This document shows, in pieces, positions 47,481-57,483 of a stretch of DNA of 64,000 nucleotides; within the stretch, counting starts at the first letter, position 1; the number at the start of each line of letters is the position of its first letter. The stretch lies in NCBI RefSeq assembly GCF_019320115.1, contig NC_089584.1, positions 101,542,320 to 101,606,319 on the forward strand, read 5' to 3'. The notes under the pieces are model-generated. The model was given only the letters and a program-made list of their open reading frames with translations. It did not search any database and was not told the origin of the DNA. The position numbers and the translations under genes were made by a program. The DNA comes from Miscanthus floridulus (taxonomy: Eukaryota > Streptophyta > Magnoliopsida > Poales > Poaceae).

Positions 47481-49383
47481 TTCGCTCCGAGATCGCAAAA
47501 GGATTTGTGAGTTTTCTCTTCTCCCTTGCTCTCTCCCTTTTCTTTCCTAGAAACCGTCGTAGCTCTCAAGAACACTCTCAGCAAGAAGGAAAAGGAAAGG
47601 AGGCGGCAGATGAGTAACAGGCAAAAGAACAGGGTGAAAACCTTTTGCCTTCTCCTACTTAAAGAAAAGGGCACAACAGTTAGGGGAGGGCGCGCCGATC
47701 GGGAAAGACAAAATGGCGGAGCAAAAACAAACTCTCTCTTTCCCATTTAATGCAGATAAGACGCACCCTGGCCGATGAGACGTGCCCTGCCCGACGGAAT
47801 GGCTCCTAATCAGATGGGACGTGGCCTGGGCATGGCCCACCACTACCGCACGCCAACCACTACTGCTCGATGGGCACAAGAACCAAAGCGCCACCACACG
47901 TAGGCGACCCTCCACTTCCCCAGGCGGGACTTAGAAAAAACCCAAAAATGGGACCTCCGCCAGGAGAGACCATCGGGCTTCCAAAAAGTCGATCAAATGG
48001 ATCAGGAAAACACACCGAGGGACAGGCAAGGAGCAAAGGGATGCCCCATGTAGGCCATGCCGACTCTATCACAAACGACGAGCATGGGTCCTGGTCGAAC
48101 ATTTCCGACTGGAGCTCTCCAAACCCCGTCACTCGAGTCATCAAGGTAACACTACCGACCCCCTCTATTTCTTTATAATCATTACATACATCCATACGTG
48201 CATTCATTCCATACGCCCATAGCCCTAGATGATTCGGGCCTTGAACCGCCCAGGGGCTCGGGAACTAAGCATCGCACGTGCAGCGAAATGCATCACAACG
48301 CTCCGTGTTTCGTCATGAAGCGGCAGTTGCCTCATTCGACATGAGCAACAACAGAGCCAGGGGAGAAAATGCAGATGAGCCCCGTGCAGCCCTCGCCTAG
48401 TCTGGCAGACAGGGTCATCTCATCCTTCTTGTTCGATCCTAAGCCTCTGCCAAGCCCACAGAATCTCCATCGAGGGGAGGCCATTAGGCCACCTAGGTCA
48501 GTCTCTAGAATGACCCAGGCATCTGTTGGGTTGAAGGTAAAGGAGGAATGGAATGTCACAAGAGGGCTATGCCGACCCCGTCACGAATGACGGACCTGGA
48601 TTCCACTTGATCATACCCGTTAGCGAACTCACCGAGTGCGTCACTCGAGCCCGAGCGATCGGGACAAGCGACAAAACTTAGCCCCTTTGGTTGTAAAAAA
48701 CTAAGGACGAGGTAACGCACACAACTTAAATTGACCCCTACTAAGGCCCAATGGGGCTCGGGGGCTCAAGACACCAAATGCCTAGGTCTGCGACCCTGAA
48801 CTCACTCCATCCGGCTATGCTTCGACTGCACACCAAAACGCCTGGGTCTGTGACCCCAAACTCGCCCCATCTAGCTACAATTAGACTACACACCAAACAC
48901 CTAGGTCTGTGACCCTGAACTCACCCCATCAGGATCCGCGAGCCTCGGCTCACCCGATCCCTAAAACTAACTAACTACCTCGGCTGCACGGGCTGCACCA
49001 AGGCTAGGATCCACGACTCCGACTCGCCCGATCCCATGGCGCATACCGATGCCAGGACCTGCGAGTTCCATCTCGTCCGATCCCTAAGACTAACTGCCTC
49101 ACCCGGTCCCACGACGCGCACCGACGCCAGGATCCACGAGCTCTGTCTCACCCAATCCCTCAAAAATAACCGCCTCGGCTGCGCAACGACACCTTGGTTG
49201 ATGACTCCATCTCGACTGACAAACACGCACACACGCCCGCTGACAAAACACCCCCAGACGATTCTACCCGAATCGCCCAGGGACTTGGGGGCTACACCCG
49301 CGGGTGCGCTCACGCGCACCCGCTGTCAAGATAAAAATCCCCCAGACGATTCTACCCAAATCGCCAGGGGGCTCAGGGGCTCC
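47481..49383 (+). other. Gypsy II 3' internal region
   Basis: No plus-strand coding was recognised. A TTTAAGTAGG on the minus strand near 47653-47662 could serve the antisense ORF. The final part has two related copies of CCAGACGATTCTACCC near 49254 and 49341; the second runs into the polypurine-like GGGGGCTCAGGGGCTCC directly before the 3' LTR. Confidence 0.6.
48771..48933 (+). repeat. 60-bp tandem repeat, about 2.7 copies
   Basis: ACACCAAA followed by GCCTAGGTCTG and GACCCTGAACTC recur at a period of 60 bp (starts near 48771, 48831 and 48891) with minor changes. Confidence 0.85.
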
Positions 49384-50652
49384 TGTCAGGTTCATAAACC
49401 CGGGGTCCCTCGTGGACCGGCTTCCCAAAGAAAGGCTTGGCCCAAGCAGATAGCGCGCGACTCAGGGGTTGGCCCAGGTATATAAACAGCATACCAGAAG
49501 GGCGATCCAATCACCGACCGAAAGGTCTGGCCGAGGAGGAGCGACGCCTGTTTTCCGACTCCGGCCCACCTCTCCAACTAGAGGGCTCACTTCGGTCTCC
49601 ATCCCGCCTCCGGACGGCCTCTCTGATCGGAAGGCCTAGCCAAAGCACTACTTCCGACTCCGACCCCACGTCTCCGACCGGGGTACACAAAAATCCTGCT
49701 CACTAATCTCCGACTGGCGCGATCAGAACCGACTGGGACCAACCGACCGGGGATGCCTGCTCAGAAAGGACTGGGGAACGAATGGAGAAAGCAAGGTAGA
49801 GCGCACAAGTCAAACCATGACACCAGGGACCGTACCATGTACACCTGCAGAAATAGTATTCTACAACAGCCCTGACACAAACAGTGTTGTAGGTGCTGAT
49901 ATTTTCCTCAACAGTATTGTGGGCACCATTAACTGCCATACAGTAAGGCCCCCCACATGCCTCTGGGCATCGATGGTGTTGTGGGCGCTGGCTTTTACCA
50001 TACCGGACGAACATGATAAAAACCCCTTGCCTACCTCAGGTATCAACAGTATGGCAGACGCCAACGTCTGCCATGCCCGAAGAAGACAACACCACCTCCC
50101 ACGAGCATCTGACATTCAACAGTATTGTGGGCGCCTACCATCATCCTGTACCCGCTGACGTGGGCAGCAAGGCTTAGAAGCATACATACTCTCTCCCTCT
50201 CACTTGTAAAGCCATCCCCTTCATCTATAAAAGGAGATTAAAAGGAGATGCGCTCTGTCCCAACATTCAAGTGAATCTAGATCCATTCAAGCCATTCTAG
50301 ATTCATTAGATCGATCAAGTTCACTAGCACACAACCACAGAACCACCAGGTTCAAACCTCAAGCACACGCTTGAACACTTAGCTCATAGCGGAGCTCCTG
50401 TCGCTCTTGGCCCTTCCGATCAGAGCCGACCAGACTTCTTGTGCCCCCATCTTTCTCCTCCTCATTTCTAACCTCACTGCAAACTTCGAGCACCTGGGCT
50501 CAGGAATAAAGTCACCGACCGACTCAAACTAGACATAGGGCACGTTGCCTGAACTAGTATAAACCCCGTGTCATTGAGTGCTAGGCCACCTCCGATCACA
50601 ATGTACGATAAAACTATAAATATTTACTTGTTGGTCACTTTCTGCACCGACA
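49384..50652 (+). repeat. Gypsy II 3' LTR, 1269 bp
   Basis: It matches the 5' LTR, with about 165 bp extra near 49411-49575. The core promoter TCTATAAAAGGAG lies near 50225 and is followed by a duplicated AAAAGGAGAT. It ends CTGCACCGACA. Confidence 0.9.
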
Positions 50653-50777
50653 ATGACACTGTGCTAGAATTGCATTTCTGGACGGAAGTGTTTTGTACTT
50701 TTCTTACGGGCATGACGAATTGCTCGCAATCCAAGCTCGGACCATTCCAATATGCCCCAATACCACAGTACCACTAG

Positions 50778-51802
50778 TGTTGGTGTTTCGAATCATCGAC
50801 TAGTAAATTTGTGATTTGCGCGTCTGGCCCGGATGGTGTGCTCGGAGGACACAAGAATTTCCCTATGTCCATTCTGCCGCTGCTCGTGTTACCGGCACTA
50901 GTTTGTAATAGGGGTTACAAACGGTCGAGAGAGAGAGCAGGTCCCAAGTCTCTGGTGAAAGAGTCGAGCGGAGGTGAGTCTCGTTGAGCTCGTTCCGCCG
51001 TGCCCTTTGTGGGGCATCCTGCTTCCTCTTTTATAGATGAAGGGAAGGTGCAGGTTACACGAGAGAGAGAGAGAAGCGAGGAGTTAGAAAGCCTCTAGGT
51101 TTGCAGCGCCCTTCATCTCCTTTATGCGGGTCCCGCCGGTCCTGTAAATGATGATGGAGACGGCTCCATGTTGCGACCTAGTTCATCACTGGTGCTATAC
51201 GTGGGCGTCGTCAGACGGTCGTGACGCTCCATTCCATCCCGGCGGACGGCATGGTTAGCGGATACCCCCGTTGGAAGTTGTACGGGGATTAGGTAGCATA
51301 GCGCCGGCACACTCGATACTGATGGCGATGTGAGTCCTCAAGTATGGTTCGTCGTGGCCGCGGGTCACGTCAAGACGCGCCTACTCCCTTTTTGGTGTCA
51401 GAAGTTTGACCCTAGGTTCGTACTCTTAGACCCGTAGTGATTGGAGGCGTTTCGGACCCCCGTCGAGCGAGGCGAAATCCCCCCTTCGATGGGTCTGGTG
51501 AGGCGAAGTCTGCGCCCGAGGGGTTGGGCGAGATGGAGCCCGCGCCCTCGGGGTCAGACGTGACGGAGCCCGCGCCCTCGGGGTCAGACGAGACGAAGCC
51601 TGCTCCTGAGGGGTCGCGCGAGACGGAGCCCGCGCCCTCGGGGTTAGGCGTGATGGAGCCCGTGCCCTCGGGGTCGGGCGAAACGAAGCCCGTATCTTCG
51701 GGGCCGGACGAGATCAAAATACGCTCTTGACCATCCGGACGAGTTAGCGTTCGCGGCCATCAACTTCCTTCTTCCAGTTATCCCTAATACTGATATCCGA
51801 CA
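50778..51802 (+). repeat. LTR of the tandem-repeat family, plus adjoining element sequence
   Basis: It starts TGTTGGTGTTTCGAA and ends GATATCCGACA. Units of about 30 bp on GGGCGAGACGGAGCCCGCGC occupy 51450-51720. The next bases (GTAGCCTCCGAGCCTGCAG, to about 51920) look like retroelement internal sequence, so this is probably one LTR with a stub of its element. The flanks ACTAG and GTAGC do not form a duplication. It ends about 220 bp upstream of the TAR-like ATG. Confidence 0.7.
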
Positions 51803-51920
51803 GTAGCCTCCGAGCCTGCAGATGAGTCGGATACTTCTTTCAAGGCTTTCAGATAGAAGAATTCTGAGGGTTTTGATCTCTCTTTGCGGACCACGGGATA
51901 TCGATCTTCCTTCTTCTCGA

Positions 51921-52020
51921 TAGTAGATATCACTGCTCAGTGGGTTCAGCAGTCAGCATCCGCAATAAATTAAATATATATATACACTTGGTTTTGAGAA
52001 ATCAGAGCAGACACTCAATA
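51921..52020 (+). promoter_or_regulatory. Core promoter region of the TAR-like gene
   Basis: A TATA-like run TTAAATATATATATACAC at about 51969-51986 lies 35-50 bp before the ATG at 52021. That is close, implying a short 5' UTR or a start site upstream of it. Everything further upstream, from about 51920 to 50778, looks retrotransposon-derived. Confidence 0.5.
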
Positions 52021-55000
52021 ATGGAGACGGGAGGTGGACGGCAGCATGCAACACGAGGACCTGCCGGCCTCGGCCTCCCGCTGGGCCTCGCCTACTCATC
52101 GCTGCTCCTCAACGCCGTCTTCCTCGCGCACCACTTCATCCTCTCGCCGTCGCTGCTGCTCCGTGACGACGACGGTGGCGGCAGCTGCGGGCTCACCTGG
52201 TCTCTGCAGGCGGCCAGGGAGGCCGAGGCGGTGGCCGCCGTCGAGTGCTCGGGCCACGGGCAGGTGTTCCTCGATGGCATCACCGGCGAGGACGGGCGGC
52301 CCGGGTGCGAGTGCAACAGCTGCTTCGGCGGGCCGGACTGCTCCCTCCGCACGCCCAACTGCACCGCCGACGCCGACAGGTATATTTTCGCGTGCTTCTG
52401 CTTCTGCTTCTGCTTCTGCTTCTGCTTGTTTCAGCTGGGCGAGCACTCTAGCTTCTCTCGTGTCCATGATGGCAAGTAGAGACGCATAATTTTTGCCTGC
52501 TCTGAGTACTATTATTAGCTTGAAACAAATTATACTTTAGGTGTTGTTTGCTTCCACCGCGGCAACCTTAATAACACAAACGAAACAGCTACCAGCGTCA
52601 ACGCAAAAGGTGAATCAACGATTACCTTCTTTGTTTGGTCGAGTGGTGATAACGGGAAGCAGATTTTTCTCTCTTCTTTTTAGGCCCTTGCCCTAACGAT
52701 TATAATAAATAATCAAATTATATAATTTTGGTCTAAACAAGATTTATTATACGATGGATTATTATAATCAAAACTCTTAGGGCCCGTTTGTTCCAAATAA
52801 GTCACCTACTTATAAGTTAAAAAATGAAATAAGTGACTGATTTTGTCAAACACCACCAACTTATAAGTTACCCCTGCTTATAAGAAATAAGCTGGTTCAC
52901 CCCTGCTTAAAACTTATAAGCCACCCTTTTCCACGTAGGGCCCACATCTTTCACTTTACAGGCATGAGCTTATAAGTCATCTACGACCAAACAGGCATGA
53001 CTTATAAGTCACTGATTTTCAGTCACCTGACTTATGGAAACCAAACAGGGCCTTAATTACTATAGTCCCATAGTCTAGGTGATACCAGATAGTGGATTAT
53101 AGGTTCTCTGGAAGTCGAACTTTCCCCCCGACGAAGTCCAACTTACCAAACTATAAAAAATAAGATAGAAATCTCTCGCTTTAACCAATCATAGTCGACC
53201 ACCATAATCCGTCGATCCAAACACTTATTGTAAATCTATAATCTTGATTATAATAATCTTATATATAATCCATATTATAATAATCAAGCTGTGATCCGGG
53301 AAGGCCCTTATTAGGACAGTTTCAATAAATAGTTTTCATGGCAAGGTAATAGTGTATTTATTGGAATTAAAGAGAGGAGAGAAGAAATGACTTGAAATTA
53401 TTTACATTGTTGGACTATTGTAGCCACCGTAGCAGAAACTAGATAAAGCTCTAAAAATACTTGTTTCTGCGGCCTCATCATTTACCTTATTCATTTTGTT
53501 GAAAATAATTTTATTTTGACAGCTTCGTTCGTGCTATAATGTTTGCTATAATGGCTCTATTCGCTTGTCTTATAATACGTACTTTTCAGCTTTTTTTTAG
53601 CCAAAACAATATTTTTCTCTCACAATAAATCAGCCGAAAAAGTATTTCACCTTTTTCTTTCAGCGAAACGAACCGGACCAATAACCCAACAGCAGCGCTA
53701 CTGTGTTTTGGTCGGAGCTCTTTTGTGGACACCAGCTTCAACTTGCGAGTTTGCGTGGGTGATGATTGGGAGGGACACGTGGGCCATGGACGGATACGTA
53801 CAGCCTTAGCTTTTTGTTTAGTGCGGAGATGCATCCACATATTAATTAATACTAGCTAAAATTAGGAGTATTAATAAATCCTAACACATCTAATAGATGA
53901 ATTAACTATTAGTACTCCCACAAATAAAAAACATAAGGTATCTGTAAGTATTTAAACCTAAATTAAAAAGAACTCTAGGAATAAATCCTCTAAAAGACAA
54001 CATGCACATGTGTAGAAACCTTTAATGTTTATCATAAGCTCAAATATGTAATTATAAATGATATACATAATTTATTTTACCATATACTCCATGTCCATGA
54101 AAGAATGAATTTCTAACAACTTTAGGATAGATTAGTAAACAAGATAAAAGACCATACTGCCCCTCATTAAACTGTTAGAACCTTAATAGTTCTCAAGTTA
54201 TCGAGAATTTTAATTGAGTAGTGCCGTTTGGAGTATCCAATAGCAGCGCAGAAAGGACAATAAAAGCACCAGGTGTTAAATGAGACCCAGACTACAAGAG
54301 AGATTAATGTGGATCAGTGGACTATCCATCTCCAGAAATCGATTCTTTTGGAGACAAAATTTGGGGCTAGAATTTGATTTTTTAAGAGATAGAGGGAGTA
54401 ATGTCTTAAAATTGCTTGAATATCTTATATTTAAGAATGAAGAGAGTAGATGGCTACTGACTAAATACTCCCTCCATCCGGAAATTCAAGGCACTGAGAG
54501 CATCTCCAAGTGTTCCCAACAAAGTCTCCCAATCTATGATTTTTGGCAAGAATTGAAAAAACTATCTCCAAGAGTTTCCAATCCCATCTCCCAATCTTTT
54601 GGCATTTGGAAAAAAAACATGGAACGCACGGATATATTCGTGAATCGTGAGTGGAAGGCGCATGTACCGGTCCGCCAATCTGAAGGGCGTGAGAAAAATA
54701 AAGAGTAGAAAAAGGTTTATGATGCAAATGTACAAGAGAAAAAAAATATAAAAGTAGATAGGATAATTTAGAAATAGTATATGATTTTTGATATAAAATT
54801 GTCTTCTATTTTTTTTTTGAAACTGTGAATTATTGGAACGGTTGAAAATGATCTTATTTATTCCTCCAAATACTTTTTGATGAGTTAGAAAATTCCATGC
54901 TTTTGCGAAGAAATTATTCGGAACTATTGGAGATGCTTTGACGCACACATAGCAGAAAAGAAATCTTTGCATGTCACAATTACCGGACAAAAATTACAGT

Positions 55001-56607
55001 CCTTTTTTGCGCTAATTGAAAAACTGTTAGTTCCTCCTGCCAGTACTAAACCGTTTCTGCTAATAATTAGCTAGGTAATTATTACCAGTAGATCCACGGC
55101 TAGCGTCGGCATGGTAAAACGTCATCGATGAAACCACAGTGGAGCGGAGCGCTCACAGTCCCGGGCCCCGGGCGTGCCGTTTGGTCTTTGGAGCTAACCA
55201 TGTGCATGTGCTGACTGACGGTCGTGTTGTTTGTGGCAGCGGGAACCCGTTGTTCTTGGAGCCGTACTGGCGGCGTCACGCGGCGGCCAGCGCCGTGGTG
55301 TTCTCCGGGTGGCACCGCATGAGCTACACCACCACCGGCCGGTTCCAGTCCGTGGAGCTGGAGCGCCAGATCCTGCGCCTGCACAGGGCCGTGGGCAACG
55401 CCGTCGCAGACGACAAGCACCTGGTCTTCGCCAGCGGCTCGCTGCAGCTCATAAACGCGCTGGTGCACGCGCTGTCCCCGGACGCCATGGCCGCCAAGCC
55501 GCCGTCCAGAGTGGTCGCGGCCGCGCCGTATTACCCGGTCGGTCAGCCTTTTCAATCATCCATCCACCCATCTAATTAAGGCAAGTCATTTCTTATGCTG
55601 AATCCATATATACCGTGCAGTCATACAGATTGCAAACCTCCATGTTCGACGGCCGTGAGTACAGGTGGGCCGGAACCACGGCCTTGTGGACCAACGCGTC
55701 ACGGACGAACTCCACCGACGGCTTCATCGAGTTCGTCACGTCGCCTAACAACCCGGACGCCATGCTCCGCAAGCCCGTCCTCTGCAGCTCGGCGTCGGCG
55801 ATCGTCGACCACGCGTACTACTGGCCGCACTTCACGCACATCCCTGCGGCCGCCGACGAGGACATCATGATGTTCACCATCTCCAAGCCATCCGGGCATG
55901 CTGGCAGCAGATTCGGGTATGTACGTCACGTGTGCATGGGCAGACAGAGTGACACACAACTCATCCTGCGCATTGCATTGCACGCTGCAGATGGGCGCTG
56001 ATCAGGGATGACGAGGTGGCCCAGAGGGCGTTAGACTACCTGTCGAACAGCAACATGGGCGCGTCCCGGGACACCCAGCTGCGGATGCTGGGGATCGTCA
56101 GGTTCATGCTGGACAACCTGCACGGCAAGGACGACATCTTCGGCTTCGGGCACGACGTGATGCGCAGCAGATGGCTCAGGCTCAGCGCCGTCGTGTCGCG
56201 GTCCCGCCGCATCTCGCTGCAGAAGATCATGCCCCAGTACTGCACCTACTTCAACCGGGTCAGAGAGCCATCCCCAGGTGAGCCGTGAGCGTTTGGAAAT
56301 TGGAACGGAATCCGATCGAAAACGCTTGCATGCAGCTCACTCTGACGGCACTAACCGCCGGTGATTGAATTGGACAGCCTACGCATGGGTGAAGTGCGAG
56401 AGGGAGGAAGACGAAGACTGCTACGAGGCGCTGCTGAAGGCGAAGATCATCACGCGCTCCGGCGTCGAATATGAGGCGGGCAGCAGGTACACGAGGATCA
56501 GCCTCCTCAAGTCGGACGACGACTTCGACGTGCTCATGGAGAGGCTTCAGGATCTTGTCGATGCCGAGAAGTACGACGACGCTCCCAACGGTTCCAGCTC
56601 AATGTGA
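52021..56607 (+). CDS. TAR-like / alliinase-family PLP enzyme, five exons, intact
   Basis: Exons 52021-52379, 55240-55537, 55621-55916, 55991-56277 and 56378-56607 join at GT-AG introns in matching phases to 1470 nt, 489 residues. An N-terminal hydrophobic stretch (about 19-47) looks like a signal anchor. Residues 56-114 form a Cys-rich EGF-like alliinase domain (CSGHG, then CECNSCFGGPDC). The PLP fold follows: NPLFLEPYW, SGSLQLINALVHALSP, TSPNNPDA (259-266), Asp282 and Tyr285 in VDHAYYWP, and Lys308 in SKPSGHAGSRFGW as the likely PLP lysine. YTRISL near the end fits the substrate-carboxylate arginine. Relatives are plant TAR proteins (tryptophan to indole-3-pyruvate in auxin synthesis) and Allium alliinases (C-S lyases). 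The EGF-like domain resembles the TAR3/TAR4-alliinase branch, so the substrate is open. Probable location is the secretory pathway. Confidence 0.93.
52394..52423 (+). repeat. (GCTTCT)5 hexanucleotide microsatellite
   Basis: Five perfect units start 15 bp after the intron 1 donor and are followed by GCTTGTTTCAG. The pyrimidine-rich tract ending in CAG resembles a splice acceptor and may affect splicing. Confidence 0.9.
52780..53052. mobile_element. Tourist-like MITE in intron 1, 273 bp
   Basis: Terminal inverted repeats GGGCCCGTTTG and CAAACAGGGCC are followed by inverted inner copies of AAATAAGTCAC/GTGACTTAT type. TTA is duplicated at 52777-52779 and 53053-53055. ACTTATAAGT motifs are repeated throughout. 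Confidence 0.85.
54499..54937. mobile_element. MITE-like element in intron 1
   Basis: Inverted ends AGCATCTCCAA and TTGGAGATGCT enclose about 440 bp with inner inverted phrases (CTCCAAGAGTTTCCAA; GGAACGGTTG). No target duplication was established, so the ends may be off by a few bases. Confidence 0.6.
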
Positions 56608-57057
56608 TGACGGTAATCCATGGAAGCTTAATAAGTGGTCCGCCAATGCGGAAAGTACCAAATGCTAAACTCTGGGGTTCCATCGAGCCCATTGTTTTGT
56701 TTCTCGTGATATATAGCAGCTATGCGTAGTACTACGATCAGCTAGCCGCTGATTGTTCTACAAATGCTAGAAGATGTACAAGATTGTGAAGAGGCGTGGT
56801 AAGAATAAGATACAGTCAATGCTGCCAAAATGCGACCAGCTAGGCGCTGATTGTTCTACAAATGTACTGGAACAGTCAACTAGAAGTTGACTGTGTTCCC
56901 ATAGTATAATTAACTACCTATATTGGGATTGGCGCAAATTGTGCGGTCAGTATATTGTTCCATTTATACAACTTCATTTTTCTCTCCTTGTCTGTAATAA
57001 TGAATCATATGTTCTACTCTAACGTCAATGGTATTATTAATAGTTTTATTTAGATCA
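56608..57057 (+). other. 3' flank of the TAR-like gene
   Basis: It holds the 3' UTR and downstream sequence. AATAAG-type motifs at 56629 and 56805 could act as poly-A signals. A CTAGC/CGCTGATTGTTCTACAAATG phrase is duplicated near 56742 and 56843. Confidence 0.4.
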
Positions 57058-57330
57058 GTCTCAGTGGAGAATTTCATGGCGTTGTTTCTAAGATTGCCAC
57101 ATCACGTAGAATAAAATGAAACTTGGATGAAACACCCATTCTCAATGGAGAGTTTTATTCTACGGTTTCATAGACATTTAATTCCATGACTCATATAGAG
57201 TTGGTATTTGCGTCAAGAGTATGAAACTCATTTCTTCTCTCTCTTCTTAAAAGCCTTGCCACATCATCAAAAACGTTTATGTGGCAGCTCATTAAATGCA
57301 AATGAAACTACGGTGAGACTCCACTGAGAC
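57058..57330. mobile_element. MITE with 12-bp inverted ends, 273 bp
   Basis: Ends GTCTCAGTGGAG and CTCCACTGAGAC are perfect inverses. Inner phrases TTCATGG/ATGAAAC and GCCACATCA recur. There is no coding, and no target duplication was seen. Such GTCTCAGTGG elements are common in grasses. Confidence 0.75.
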
Positions 57331-57384
57331 CGGCAGAAATAGAGGTTCAAGTGTTCAACCACGAGCGATCAGCACAGTATTTTA

Positions 57385-57483
57385 AATCAATAGCAGTATT
57401 GGGCTCACGTAATCAATAGCAGTATTGGGCTCACGTAATCAATAGCAGTACTGGGCTCACGTAATCAATAGCAGTACTGGGCC
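57385..57483 (+). repeat. 26-bp minisatellite, about 3.8 copies
   Basis: Units of AATCAATAGCAGTAYTGGG followed by CTCACGT start at 57385, 57411, 57437 and 57463. The last is cut short. Confidence 0.92.

Larger units (their letters stand above)
34877..50652 (+). mobile_element. Gypsy II: reverse-transcriptase-less Tat-like element with a nested Copia
   Basis: Matching LTRs at 34877-35976 and 49384-50652 both start TGTCAGGTTCATAAACCC and end CTGCACCGACA. A PBS-like motif follows the first, and a purine-rich GGGGGCTCAGGGGCTCC precedes the second. Without the nested Copia (37220-46779) the internal region is only about 3.8 kb, holding gag remnants and an antisense ORF but no pol. The flanking pentamers ATCAA and ATGAC do not match, so no clean target duplication remains. 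Gag motifs tie it to Gypsy I. Confidence 0.85.
52380..55239 (+). other. Intron 1 of the TAR-like gene, 2860 bp, MITE-rich
   Basis: The donor GTATAT follows GCCGACAG, and the acceptor is TTGTGGCAG. The pseudogene's intron 1 is 77 bp. The extra length contains a TTA-flanked MITE (52780-53052) nested in an AT-rich repeat, a MITE-like stretch near 53540-53690 (GGCTCTATTCGCTTGTC...), and an element at about 54499-54937. Reading through the donor ends at a stop near 52477. Confidence 0.85.

Noticed and set aside
52096..52467. Minus-strand ORF with an AEAEAE run across TAR exon 1
   Set aside because: It is a shadow of exon 1 and of the GCTTCT microsatellite.
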